Part shown: one piece after another, positions 51,035 through 63,803 of the stretch
How positions within the stretch are numbered: the first letter of the stretch is position 1
How the letters are laid out: the number at the start of each line of letters is the position of its first letter
The notes under the pieces: generated by a model
Database searches by the model: none
Seen by the model: only the letters and a program-made list of their open reading frames with translations
Told to the model about the DNA's origin: nothing
Made by a program: the position numbers and the translations under genes
From: Trichoplax adhaerens
Taxonomy: Eukaryota; Placozoa; Uniplacotomia; Trichoplacea; Trichoplacidae
Length of the DNA stretch: 64,000 bases
Reading direction: 5' to 3'
NCBI RefSeq assembly: GCF_000150275.1
Contig: NW_002060943.1
Span: 9,642,209-9,706,208, forward strand

Positions 51035-54000
51035 ATGAGTGGACGAAACACTACCGGACGCGTCCATACTAGATACGCGCAGCCGCTGCCGTCGGCTGAA
51101 AACTATAGTCCAAGCCGAAAAGCTGGCTTCTGGAAGCGTAACGCCATTCGCGTGCCAGGAGGGTAAGTTATTTCCTTTAGCCTTACGTATTGCACTACTA
51201 TATAATTAAATCAAAGTTCCTTCTTGAAATAAATATATGTGAAATCAGCATACGACGTATACGCGTGTTTGTACTGCTGATAATTAATTATAATAATACT
51301 AATACCAATTAAAATTACGGAGGGTGAAAAACCCTATGCAGTACAGTACTGTAATGCCTCCATATCGTATGAGTAGTTACTAGAGAGCTCATCTCTTTTC
51401 AAATTCCGTATATTTATTTACCAGTGTAATCAATTACTATTTATTGTAAACATAACTATCAGCATCGAATCCTGCCCGCGTAAGTGTAAGAAAACACTGC
51501 GGCAACACTACATTGTAAGTTTAGTAATACTGCAGCTATCAGCGTAATACTCAATTTTTTGGTTTGAGTACAGTAGTTCTGGATATACAGTATACAGTAG
51601 TACATACGTAGATAGTCTGTACCAGGTCTGTACATTATTTTACTGTACAGTAGCATTGCTTGACCTTTTACGGAATACCACACCGAGCATCCCGTAATCT
51701 GTATAACTATGGTATAACATATATGAAATGCAATTGAAAAAGTTCAATGCGTTCATTAAACTGGTCAACACGTACTGCAACAACATATTTGCCAAGCTTT
51801 AAAGAAATTGGCTAAGATTTTCGATATGCATCAGGCAAATTCAGCTTAAATCTTGACCAATTTCTTGTAAGACTTTAAAAGTGTGATGATTTATACATCG
51901 CAATCCATTATCATACTGTATATATCAGTGATCTAGTAATGTCAGCGAAGATTAAATTGTGGATTGATGGATTATATATATACGAATATACAGTATAATC
52001 ATATGTACTGTAATTGTATACTGTAATAAAAATAATAATAAAGTATAAAACTTTCCAAGCCCGAAGCAGGTCAATGCTTGAAATTGTTGTTTAAATGTTA
52101 TTAATTTACTAACTTTAATTACATCATCGCATTCAGAGAAAATGATATTTCAATTACATATTATATAACTTCAATATTAAAATCTGCTTGGCTGTTACTA
52201 AGGATTAAATAAAATTCTATATTTTCGCGATTACGAAATCAATGACATTCATAGGATCGCTTGTAACAGAAAAAAAATTTCTGTGATTTAAATTACGCAT
52301 TGATTTCATTTTCGTAAATGTAGGATATACATAAGGTAACAGACGTTATCGTGAATATCTTTAATATTATTTTGGAGCAGCTACTTTTATAATAAAACTT
52401 AAATTAGTATATTCAATTAGCGTTCTTCCGTTGCATATGATATAAAAAAAGTTACTGAATTTATAAGATTGTAAGACTTTACTCAGCCATTGTGTAACTT
52501 CAGGATTTACCATAGCAAACAAAAGCCCTAGGCTGCCTATTAATAGACTCAAATAAGCGAGGAACTACTAGTGCAGTAATGCAATGCTTATAAATAGAGT
52601 TTATCTCATATTATCGTATTTATCACCTATCAATAATGACTTAATTTGAGAACTGGTGAGTCGTTACTGACAGTAAATGTATTAAATTATTGTTTTCCTA
52701 CTCTACACCTAATATTGAAGTGTGTAGCATAACGGTCAAATCTACAAGTACTGAAAGGTTGTAATTCTGCATATTCTTAACCGCTTTACTGTAATTCGCT
52801 CGGATACGAGTGGATTTAGTTTGCTCTATACTGTATGCACTTACTGTATGCGTTATTAAACGTTTATCAATGTCAATATTATCGTTAGCTCGATTGAGAG
52901 TTTCTACTGATAAACCTTCGTTAACACAATGATACTAAAGCTATGTAAGTGTCATATATATATATCATATAAGTATTCATAACGATCATTTCTCTGTCAT
53001 TATTATACATAGTGTCAAACCAATGCCTAGCAGTCACTATCCACAAACGCAAAGGTAAACCGTTTACAATTGTGTTATTGGAAAATGGGTCTTATGCTAT
53101 CCTTTTTAATCAGTCTAATAACTAACGTTATTCTCAATATATGCACTACCATGTGTATATAGATACTTATAAATGAAGTTATTTATAGTTCTAGTAGGTA
53201 CACTTCACTGTTAGATATAGACTGTTATTGCGGAATATATATAGTACACATACGGTGTATGTTGCACTAGCTGACTAGTAATATTATTACTTTCAAGTCC
53301 TGATTGGGTGATCGAACTTTCTATAGAGTATACTTATTAGGGAAGCAGAGGGAATAACACTGTACAATAAATCCAACTTTCTTCTCTCTGTTCAAATACG
53401 AGAATGTTTATCTTAAAAGAAATTACTACATTTATGCGTATTTACTGTGGAGGACTTTTTATATTGTGAAAGTCGCAATTCTACTTAGTGCTTGTATTTC
53501 AATTCATTGCGAAATCACCGTTTAGGCTAAGATATATTTTGTTATTACCGTATTACGGTCTGTTAAAAAGTTAACTGTGGTTCTTCATTTCGATACTTAC
53601 GCGCTATTTGATATAGAAGCTTTTATAAAGATAAGATTAGAACAGATACAGTGCTGTACACCGTACTGTACAGCACAATGTACGGTAGTAATCTCATTTC
53701 ATTGCTTCCCCGTCATTTATTCGTCACTGTCCAGTAAATTCCGGCTATAATTAAATATTGTTAGCGAATGCGAAATATATCAATATTTTTTACATTACTT
53801 AGAATTGAAGCCTGCGTTACACTTTGTGTAATAACAGTACATACATATTACTGTATTACTTTGTTACAAATTTTATATTACGTTAGCAACATACTGTAGA
53901 GTAAATACCCACTTATGAATATAAAAGTATTGATACTCTAACGGTCTTCACACCTGAGCTTTACAGAATTTTAATATTGCTGCATAATTTATATGAAAAG

Positions 54001-56430
54001 CATGTATATTTAAATTACTGTTTATAAAATTGTAGTAATCATGAAAACTTTGTGTATGATGTAATTCGTATTATAAGTAACCCTGGAAAGCCCGCCTATG
54101 GTGCTCAGCATCCTCCCCTTGCAAGGTTAATCAAAAGTTTATTTCTCTTGTTGGCAGATAGATAATATTTGACTTTTTAATCACGTAGTGTATTTATTGA
54201 TTAAATTTTAGCTCGATTGGTAATGGGCCGTCAAGTCCGACGATAAAGTCTGAATTATCATTTGAAGAATTTAGCGATAAAATAGCAGATGTATGGGATG
54301 CTAGCGATAAAGATGATATTTTAGATGTCATTAGATCTGATTCCCAATCAGAGAGTAAGTTATACGGTATTATAATTAATTGTTCTTGGCTATAAGCTTA
54401 ACGTATTACCGTAATATCATACTTTACTACATAGCAGACATTGACAATGCGTCTGATACGATCGAAGCTTCAAATCAATTTCAAAGAAAGTCTGCGAATT
54501 TAAAGGATTTATCGACGCAGTCAACTACCGCTTACAAAGGTATGAAGGGTATAACGAACATTTACTTCTAATTTACGATACATTTTGTTAATTGAACATG
54601 TAGTTAGCTACGCTGTACTTCAATATTACAGGTTCAACGTCACATAGTGAGCCGAAGCAGCAGACAACTAGTGATTCGCTTACAATGCAGGCTACACTGT
54701 TAGAGTTTGGTGATAGAGAAAGCAGTAGAAAAGAAAGGTTTTTGAGATGCCTTTCCGCACCGAATGTTGAATTTGGTAAGTCTTACAAATCGGGTCGATA
54801 TGATCACGATCATTTCTAATACTATCCACAAATATCAATTAGAAACATTACGCGAACTTAGTTGGAATGGTGTACCGAAATCCTTCAGACCGAAGGCTTG
54901 GCGTTTACTGTCTGTAAGTTGAGGTTCTACTGTTAGTACACCATAAAATCAGGTTTTATGGTTAGAAGTATACTTATTTTATTAAACTTAGGGTTATTTG
55001 CCTGTGAATGCCGAAAGACAAAAATTGACTCTCGAGAGAAAGCGTGATGAATATTGCAGCTATGTAGTAAAATACTATCCGCTTAGAAATGATCCTTCCT
55101 TTCAAGAGACATTTAGACAAGTGAGAAAATTTCCCTTTGTACAGTACATAAATATCAGTTCTTAATTAATTTACCTTTTGTAGATTCAAATTGATATACC
55201 GAGAACGAATCCTTTAGTACCGCTATTTCAACAACCATTGGTACAACAGGTACATCATTAAAAAAATTTGAAGTATTAATGACGCTAAAATCGTAAGTAT
55301 AATATTTAGGTTTTCGAACGAGTACTATTTATATGGGCAATGCGGCATCCAGCAAGTGGTTATGTACAGGGAATTAATGATCTAGTGACGCCGTTCTTCA
55401 TTGTATTCCTTACGGAATATATCAATGAAGGTAAAGTAGTTCTGCGCTGTTAGTTCGTAACTGTTTTGGTCTATCCTTTCTTCGTTCTGCTTAAACTTAA
55501 GTATTTCTGTACTGAAGGAAATATTTTTTGCAGAAGTGGATGTCGAAACGTATGACATAGTTAAGCTTTCATTAAAGCAGCTAGAGCTGATTGAAGCAGA
55601 CAGTTACTGGTGCTTAACTAACATATTAGATGGAATACAGGTAAAGATATTGTTACAGAACTGTGGTTGTATAGTATATTATAATAATTAATCGTACTTT
55701 CACCTTTGAAGGATAATTACACGTTTGCTCAGCCAGGGATCCAGAAAAAGGTGCAAACATTAAAGACGTTGGTTAGTCGGGTTAATGGTATTGTATCGTT
55801 ATGGCTATAATGATTCTAAGTTATAATTCATAAGAATTTATATTATTAATCTTATCACATATTATAATTATTAATATTTGTATCGTTAATTTCAGGTAAA
55901 TTGCACTTGCATTTAGAAAAGCACAATATAGAATACTTACAGTTCGCGTTTAGATGGATGAATAATATTTTAATGCGTGAACTTCCTTTACGATGTATTA
56001 TACGCCTGTGGGACACTTACCAAGTAATTAGTTTTTGTTAGTTACTTAAGCTACTATCTGGCGAATAGTACAGTATATTGAACTATTACTGTTTTACTTA
56101 TGATACGTATCAGGCAGAGCCAAATGGTTTCGCAGATTTTCACTTATACGTTTGTGCCGCATTTCTAAATCATTGGTCCAAAGAATTACTGGAAAGACAT
56201 GATTTTCAAGTTGGTATAGTTTTTGAGAGATATTTACAGCTAGTAATATACGCATATTTGATTGATAACTGCAAGTGAAATTTAACTCTTTCCAGAATTT
56301 AATGATTTTGTTACAAAATACACCGACTGATAATTGGACCGAAAGAGAAATCGCTGTTCTTCTAGCTGAGGCATTCAGTTTAAAGTACGCATTTGCTGAT
56401 GCTCCAAGTCATTTTCATAAAAAGAAATAA
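51035..56430 (+). CDS. TBC1D22: TBC1D22, TBC-domain Rab GTPase-activating protein
   Basis: Thirteen exons: 51035-51162, 54212-54354, 54438-54539, 54632-54775, 54843-54913, 54992-55120, 55184-55249, 55310-55430, 55534-55640, 55712-55787, 55896-56023, 56114-56209 and 56296-56430; 481 residues, all in phase (human TBC1D22A 517). The first exon, MSGRNTTGRV with KAGFWKRNAIRVPG, matches human QFWKRSNSKLPG and is separated by a 3.05-kb intron. The TBC domain runs from about residue 173 (WNGVPKSFRPKAWRLL) to near the end. The catalytic arginine finger is R246 in IDIPR and the glutamine finger is Q281 in SGYVQGIND. LRCIIRLWDTYQ-like and FHLYVCAAFL blocks follow. TBC1D22 proteins are Golgi-linked and bind ACBD3 and 14-3-3; the Rab target is not settled. 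Exon 1 rests on phase and the FWKR match. Confidence 0.95.
51163..54211 (+). other. First intron of TBC1D22
   Basis: The longest intron in the window. AT-rich, with a few isolated TACTGTAC words (51340-51350, 51640-51660 and 53650-53690) and no nested gene I can support. Confidence 0.6.
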
Positions 56431-57758
56431 AAGTTACGGTAATCTTTTGCAAATTAATCTCGACATATATCATGTCGTAAGTTCTTTTAAGGTATATTTG
56501 CGCTAAACTATTAGAAATCAGCTCTTTGCTTTTCGTGAAATTTTTTTTGAGAATTCCTGTAATGATCTCCATCCATAAGCAAGTGTATTACTAGTTACAA
56601 TGTGAATTTTTGTACTGTATTTTACTTGAGTTTGCGTAATGGTTACCTGTGGCATGTGTAGCGAAGTGTAATATGATTAGGCTTACTGAAATTTAAATAT
56701 TCTCTTTATTTGATCTGATCAAGTTTATGTTCTAAATTTGACGTGTATAAAATACAGTTTGTTTGTGCGCATATTGTATTTGAATTTTTGGAATTAGCCA
56801 TTGATGTACTAACATGTACGCATACGTAACTGATTCGAAAACCGGAAGTTATTCAATTTTAAAATCGCACAACTCAGCTATGTTATAATGTTGTCAGCAT
56901 CATTAAATAGGATTAAACATTTTTAAATAACTTTCTTTTTTTGTACTTTATATTGTAGACAGTTGAACATATCCATCACTCGTTTTACCTTAATACCTAT
57001 CGTGCTAGAGAACCAGACTATTGATAAAATTATACTTTACAGAAGCCAAGCTAAAAGAGCTGAGCACGTCTCTGCTGAAATTCAAGTTTTTAGCGTGCTC
57101 GTGCAAGTGTGGAGTATTTGCAATTCAGCTGTAAACTGTCTACTGCCAGCGAATGGTTGTAATGTATATAGATTTACTATCCTATTTAACTATAAATTTA
57201 ATATTTGAATCTTGTGAACCTTCCTACAACAGCAATAATGGTACATTCTACATTTACATGTATGCGATAATTTATGAGTAGGAAATATCATTAAAACTAG
57301 TATCTCTCTGATGGAGAACAATATCGTTATATTAACCTGGTATAAAGTAAGTATATAGCTCCTGGTGTTCAATGTGAATATTCAACCACGGTATTATTTA
57401 ATTAGCACCTGCAGTTCTCTTACATAGCTGGACGTTGCTAACAAATGGCAACATAAGATTGTAAGTAGGTCGAGAAGCTCCCACAACAAATTATTCAGAG
57501 CGAAAAACTAAGACATTACTTGACAATTTTAACACATAATGTTGTAAGTTATATTTCAATTTACAAATATGCATGCAAGCTGTAATAAGTAAATTCGATA
57601 ATATCTCTAAACTTCAGAGTTATGAGCAATAGGATTAACTCCTAAGAATCTTCGAGGTCAAACTCCCACAACTCCTGTAACAAACCTAGATATAGTTATG
57701 CAAAATGAAATTTTTTAATTGATGATCCAATATTAGATAAGTGCAAGTCATAGAACTA
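56431..57758. other. Spacer between the 3' ends of TBC1D22 and ATRIP
   Basis: Convergent spacer, AT-rich, without a GTAC cluster. An 81-codon plus-strand frame at 56963-57208 has no recognised similarity. Confidence 0.5.
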
Positions 57759-60700
57759 TTATAATACTAAAATGAATTTATAGTAGCAACAGTAGCTATT
57801 ACCGTCGGCTTGCTTCCAATTCGGATCATTCTTTTGAAGGTTGAGTATCGTTGATGCTAAGCGCAGAAAGTTGTTATCGGTTCTAAAACAATTAATAAGG
57901 CCAGGAATCTGTAAACTAAGAAAGTGTAGAAGCCATAGCCCTTTACTAATTAAAGGAATATTGATCCTGACAACAAAGTGCAAATACGGTCTCAGTATAT
58001 TTGTTTTATATCTCCCTGGTAATATAAGAGTAATCGTATAAAACTGTCGATCTTCTAAATTACATGCACGAATATAAAATACTTTACTTGTAGGGATTGG
58101 TAAAATTTTTCCCATCGGGTCCCAGTTCGGAATTAAGAAAATCAATTATATATCTATAAAACTATTAGATATCATGGACATCAATTATCATTGCAAATTT
58201 CAGAAAAAGTCTTTAGTGGTATATATTTTTAATCAATTAGAATATCAACATTACTTCGTCACAAATGAAATATCCTTCGCGTTCGGTTCGTAACTCTTGC
58301 ACAAAAGCCTTATGTGTTGCTAGAGAAGAAATAAATGATAATACAGCTTTTTTGCATCTTTCAACGTTGCCAGATAGCATCGATCTCTCTTCGGAAAGGC
58401 ATGAGCATAATCTATATAGGATAGTACAGTCTGAAATCACATGAAAAATGATTTTAGTATTATGGACTATTTGTGTATCTTTCCTAATAATACTCATACT
58501 TGACGGTTCGTAAAGTTTTAACAACAATTCCGACCGACGAAAGAAGCAATTCAGCAGACGCACTATTCCAATCACCCGTTCGTAAACGTTTGATTTTTCA
58601 CAGTTTAAGTAACGATTTAAGACTCCAGTCGCGAATACTAAATTCATTCTATAAAATTCGAGGTATGTGAAAGAGAATTCAGTAGCATAATTATCATTAT
58701 TATTAGTAAACACTAAGTAGTTCAACTACTTCGTAACGTATAAGATCAAGACAAAGCCATTAATCTTAGACCTCTTATAAAAATTTAACAGTTCTTACTT
58801 TTCCAAATTAGAGGATTCACAGTTTTGAGCTAAAGCGATCAGAAATTGCAGAGCATATTCTGCTATTTCAGAGTCCTACGAAGAACAGGATAGTAAGTAT
58901 ACAGTAGTATCCGGTCTAGTAACGGTTACAATACTTTCGATGTTATGACTACGATGTAAAGATCTCTTTGAATAACGTTTAAATATAACGAAGTAAACTT
59001 GACATAAAAGCTATATTTATCTTATCTTTCCGTTTATTACTGTAGTGAATATGTACACTATGGTCTCCTGAGCCAGAGAATTGATACCTATCAGACTATC
59101 ACTATTAACTGATATCGTCACGAATGTACAAAACAGATAATGCGATTTCTTGGGATTATTCGGGTTATTTCTCATAACGAAAGTACAGTATTCGCTGTAG
59201 ATCTACTTACCTTACAGCCAACCAGAAACACTGCTTTAGGAAAGATTTTGAAAGTAAATCCATCTTCTATTGAATTTGCAGTGACAAGATCTTTCTTAAT
59301 TAGTCTATTCGCAAGATACGAATATACGAAAGGGATAGAAAATAAACCGAAATAAAAGGATTTTAACGTTCAGAACGTTAAGGTACTATTTTTAGTAAGG
59401 GATTAAAGCTCACTTGTAGCTATACGCATAAACTCACTCTTTATCATCAAACTTATCGTAGTCGGCAATGCAAAGTTTTCGTTTGATTAGAGACTAATAA
59501 AAGTACACAAAATAAAAAATAATGGCAAGTATGCTCTTTACACCTTTTAAGCAAATTTTAAACATAATGTCTTTAATTAAGTCCAATATACCTTTTGTTG
59601 CTCGAGAACCAAAGTCGATTCCGCCTCAGATTTTGTTAAAATAAATTTCACCATTGAGGACTTACATTGGGCTAGGATGGTCAAGATACCTAAGATGCAA
59701 CGAAGATAGGGTATCCTAATCATAACTTTCTTAGCACCTAGTGACGTGTAGTTGAAACTAGTATCTTCATTGACAATTTCTTGGATTATTACTTCAACTG
59801 CTCTCAAAAATGATGAAATTCTCACTTGGTCGATGCTATTTCCATTGAAAGCTTTTAATTGCTTAGTAAACTCTTTTTGTATTGCTATCCAATGAAAATT
59901 TTTCTTGATGGTAAAAATTTCGGTAAATGAATCTAGAATTGTGTATAAGCTATTAATCGTTATATTCTTGCCGAGTGTCTTTCGTATATGCATCATTAAT
60001 ACTTTATAATGTAACAATTCGACACTAGAATTTCTATCTTGGACAGTATCAGATTTAACGACACTTCCAACAAGTTTTGATTCACACTTATTATTGCGTA
60101 AATCATCTTTGACTATTGGAATGTTCGGTAAATGCCACAAATTACAACGGTTGTGTTGATGAGCGGAAGTAAACTTAAAAAGTTGTAGTTTGTCAATATA
60201 CTCATGCAGCTGTAACAACTCTCTATCTCTGAACGAAAGCTGTGTTTTTAAGTTAGTAATTTCTATTTGCAACACTTTTTCGCTTTGCGCATCGGCGCTC
60301 CGTTTGCTACTTTCCAGTTGTGCTAACTGCTCTCTTAAATTAATTTCTTTGCTCTGATATTGCAATAGACGATTTCTTAGCATCGTAATCTCGCCGCACT
60401 GTTTGATAATATGGTTTTGTAAATCGTCCGTTTTCTTATGCAACTCAGGTATCGCATTCTTACAATTTCCAGTAGACAAAGTTTTGAAATTTCTATTCTC
60501 TTCTTCTTTTACCTCATTTGACGTACAATCAGAAGGTACCGGGTAATTTAGCTTTTCAACATCAGTAAGTGCCTGCGAACAAAGTTCATCCGGCAATTCA
60601 AACAGGGCCTCTAAAGGGGAATTACTTTCGCAAGGCTTACTTGCTAGGGCGACTTTTTTTCTTAGACGATATTTGTCAGACCCAATGAATGTTTCGTAAG

Positions 60701-60773
60701 GCTTTTCCTCAGCAAGCATATCATCGGAATCGTAAAGAAACCTTTTTCTACCATTATTGTTCGTGCTCTTCAT
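57759..60773 (-). CDS. ATRIP: ATRIP, ATR-interacting DNA-damage checkpoint protein (C-terminus unresolved)
   Basis: Exons 60773-59592, 59294-59211, 58875-58799 and 58648-58255 join in phase for 579 residues. The last exons, somewhere in 58254-57759, could not be fixed. ATRIP brings ATR kinase to RPA-coated single-stranded DNA. The N-terminus has an acidic patch (LPDELCSQALTDVEKL) resembling the RPA-binding region of human ATRIP (DDLEELDTLASQAL). A coiled coil of about 80 residues follows, EITMLRNRLLQ to FRDRELLQLHEYIDKLQ, aligning with human GEIKILRDSLHQ to FKDAEMNELRTKLQ. The C-terminal part (EIAEYALQFLIALAQNCESS, then MNLVFATGVLNRYLN) aligns with the helical-repeat region QCLKVLVKLAENTS of human ATRIP. 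Overall similarity is modest, as is usual for this fast-evolving protein. A 128-codon frame at 57759-58145 may contain the end. Confidence 0.78.
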
Positions 60774-60830
60774 ACTTACTGACTACCAGGCATAAAATTC
60801 ATAGTGAATTATTAAAGGAAGAATAGCAAC

Positions 60831-61541
60831 TACTGTACAGTACTAGAGTAATGCACTTATAGGCACTTTGCATTCCTCCGAAGCACGAAGTACTGTACTG
60901 TACTGTAAATACTCGTACTGTATAAACAGTAACGTACTGTACTGTACAGTACGGTACAGTCAGTACAGTACTACAGTACCAATGTCATGCATTTGACTAA
61001 ATACTAGTGCAAACTCCCGTCGCTTTGCTGACGGTTTACGATAATGTGCTTATTTAACAGATAGTATTACCATTTGTCGTAGACCTGTCAGAGGTTCAGT
61101 AACTTTATACCGTGTACTGTACAGTAGATGAAAAGTACAGTACAGTACTGTAGTCCAATGACTGTACGTACAGTACACTATTTAATGTTTTGTGCCGAAT
61201 ATATGCGTCAATACACACAATTGACTATGAAGAAACTTTTTTCACACAGAGAGCGTAGAATGATTCGAAAATCATACCGGAAGGAACAGAAGTCAGAACA
61301 CTGAATACAGTACAGTATGATGATGTGGTAGGCTTATAGCAAACCAGTGTACTGTACGATTATAATATACAGTACTGTACAGGTTTTCTTCTAGTGGCCC
61401 ATTCTGCACGTAAAACTAACATCCATTCGTTTAGTAATAACTTGTACTGTAGAGCACAGCAGTATGATACATGTACAGTATGGGGATTTCATAGGATTTT
61501 TTTGCAGCAGTGTACTGTCAGTGTACTGTACAGTACACTTA
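60831..61541. repeat. GTAC/TACTGTAC repeat clusters upstream of ATRIP
   Basis: Patches at 60831-60980, 61111-61180, 61306-61390 and 61507-61541. The first begins 58 bp from the ATRIP ATG, the closest placement in the window. Confidence 0.9.
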
Positions 61542-61841
61542 CAATAGACCACATCTCGTTAAAATATTGTGTCAAACGCTTTGTTATGACTTATGACAGT
61601 ACGTACTTTAATATTCAGATGGTCGATCTTAAATTGACTGATTTTCTAAATTAAGTAATACTGTATTACGCTAAATCTTATTATCTGTTGCTAAGTTCCG
61701 CTTGGAGACAGTTATATAAGATCTATGTTATTAAAGTTAGTACCAGTGATTTAGAAAACAGACACGGAAGATCTATAATAATTAGGCACTTTTCGATATT
61801 TAACCTTAAGACCTAAAGACCTCATTTGGTGAGCAAAGTCC

Positions 61842-61861
61842 GTCTGTCTGATCAGACAGAC
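61842..61861. repeat. Perfect 20-bp palindrome
   Basis: GTCTGTCTGATCAGACAGAC equals its own reverse complement. It lies in the ATRIP/ING3 divergent spacer about 380 bp before the ING3 ATG. It could be a dimeric factor site; no family is recognised. Confidence 0.85.
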
Positions 61862-61902
61862 AGGAGGTGATCATTCCAGGTCTTCTTCTAGTAGTCTGTA
61901 CC

Positions 61903-62153
61903 TACTGTACTGTACTGTACAGTGTACAGTACAGTACATTGCGCTAGTTCATGTGCAGCACCGTGCCAACTTCACCGTCCATTTTATTTTATTTTTTTTT
62001 TTTATTTATACTGTACTGTATTTTATTTACTGTACTGTTGCCGTACAGTATTTCATTCTACTGTACTTTATTTATTCGATTTCTTTTACGGTTATTACCT
62101 ACTGTAGAATGTTTTATAATTATAATTGGAATTAAAACCGCTACAGTACAGTG
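61903..62153. repeat. GTAC/TACTGTAC repeat cluster upstream of ING3
   Basis: Patches at 61903-61940, 62009-62065 and 62140-62153, ending 86 bp before the ING3 ATG; a T-rich run lies between the first two. Confidence 0.88.
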
Positions 62154-62238
62154 CGGCATTTGAAACCACATTTTAAAGCACAGGATAATCACATACGAGT
62201 ATATGCGCACAGAGCAGTATATCATAGGCTAATTTGGC

Positions 62239-63803
62239 ATGCTATACTTAGAAGACTATTTAGAACTGATAGAACAGCTTCCAAATGAATTTAAAAGTCG
62301 CTTTGCTAAAATCAGGGAGATGGATTTGCAGGTCCAAAACGATATAGATAGCCTAGATACGAAAGTGAAAGACTTCTTTCAAAATGGTCGTAAAGCCAAA
62401 TCAGAGCGGAAACAATCTGATTATCTGGATATCAATGGGGTACGTTCGCTCGTGATGCAGTGCAGTGAACTGTTAGCACATATGTGGTAGTTCATATTTT
62501 TTAACTATTTTTGTAGCTTTTCTGCAATATAGCACTATACTGCTCTAAGCTGTACTTTTACAACATGCTGCAGTGATTAAGAATTTGGTATTGCACAGAA
62601 AACAGATGTAGATACGGGCACAAAAAGTGACATTGCTTATACCGTACACTACCCTATGATTCTGTCAGGACGAGAATTCGTGCGAAATCCTTAGCACTGT
62701 GGTACTGTATTCGACTGAGCAATTTTATCTAAATTTTCCTTTTTCTTTAGACCTATCTAAATACTATTGAGGTTGCCGATGAAAAAATCGTAATCGTACG
62801 AGAATTGCAGGAGCTCCTACAACGATATACAAAACGTCTTGTTCATGAACTGGAAAAATTTAAAATAGAGCTAGAAGCTGATAATCCTGGCATCACCGAT
62901 CAACTAGAGAAACACTCTTTCGAATTCGATCATTGTTGTTCACCACATACTAATTCTACCATCGCTGATATGCGCTTCCATCAGGTATCTACAGCAGGCC
63001 AAAAAAGAAAGCGTGACACTGAGTCAACGATTTCAAAATATAATGGTATTTTAGGTATTAGTAGTAAAAACTCTCCTAGTATATCTAATATAGCGAAGCC
63101 AGCAAACGATATTTCAAATTTTTCTACTCTGCAATCTAAAGTTTATACTAAAGCGAGTTCACCCAGAGGATCGGTACCATACAAATTGAATAGCGTATCT
63201 GGATGCAATAATGCTGCTGTAGAAGCAGCAGCATTCCAAGCTCTTTCAACTACTAAGCAGATGCAACAAGGTATGAAATTGGGAATTAAAGCCAGCCTGT
63301 TAATTCAAAGTTGCAATAGTTTAGATCAAAAGGCAAAATCTACTCTACATAAAGGCAGTCAAGAATTAGCTGAGGATGGCTCAGTTGCCTCGAAAAGTCA
63401 CGAATGTTTTCAAGTGTTGAACAAAGAGTCCACGAAGCAATTGGCGAAAAGAAAAGTACAGCAGAAATACGTAAGTTCAGTCGATAATGGGTATAATTCA
63501 GCAATAACATCAACTCCGCTGGCTGTTGATTCAACGCATAACACAGAAGTAAATGATGAAGTATCAGAAAGGCCTACAACATTAGAGATCTCAGAGTATG
63601 TTGTTGACCCGGATGAACCTCGTTATTGTATATGCAATCAAATTTCGTACGGTGAAATGGTTGGATGTGATAACGACGACTGTCCTATTGAATGGTTTCA
63701 TTATGCATGTGTTGGTATATCTGAGCCTCCTAAAGGAAAATGGTATTGTCCACAGTGTACAGTTAGTATGAAACGACGTAGTGCTAGAAGTGGGCACAAA
63801 TGA
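62239..63803 (+). CDS. ING3: ING3, PHD-finger subunit of NuA4/TIP60 acetyltransferase
   Basis: Two exons, 62239-62439 and 62751-63803, joined in phase 0 to 417 residues (human ING3 418). The N-terminal ING helical domain starts [18 protein letters not shown], nearly identical to human, and continues across the splice to [21 protein letters not shown] low-complexity, S/N-rich middle contains a basic stretch (QKRKRD). The C-terminal PHD finger, about residues 360-407, is [18 protein letters not shown], then [12 protein letters not shown] and KGKWYCPQC. The Cys4-His-Cys3 ligands and the aromatic cage residues Y and W needed to read H3K4me3 are present. ING3 links TIP60/NuA4 histone H4 acetylation to active promoters in the nucleus. 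The start is supported by the exact family N-terminus. Confidence 0.98.

Noticed and set aside
59140-59355. 71-codon plus-strand frame
   Set aside because: It is antisense to a short exon of ATRIP that joins in phase to exons on both sides.
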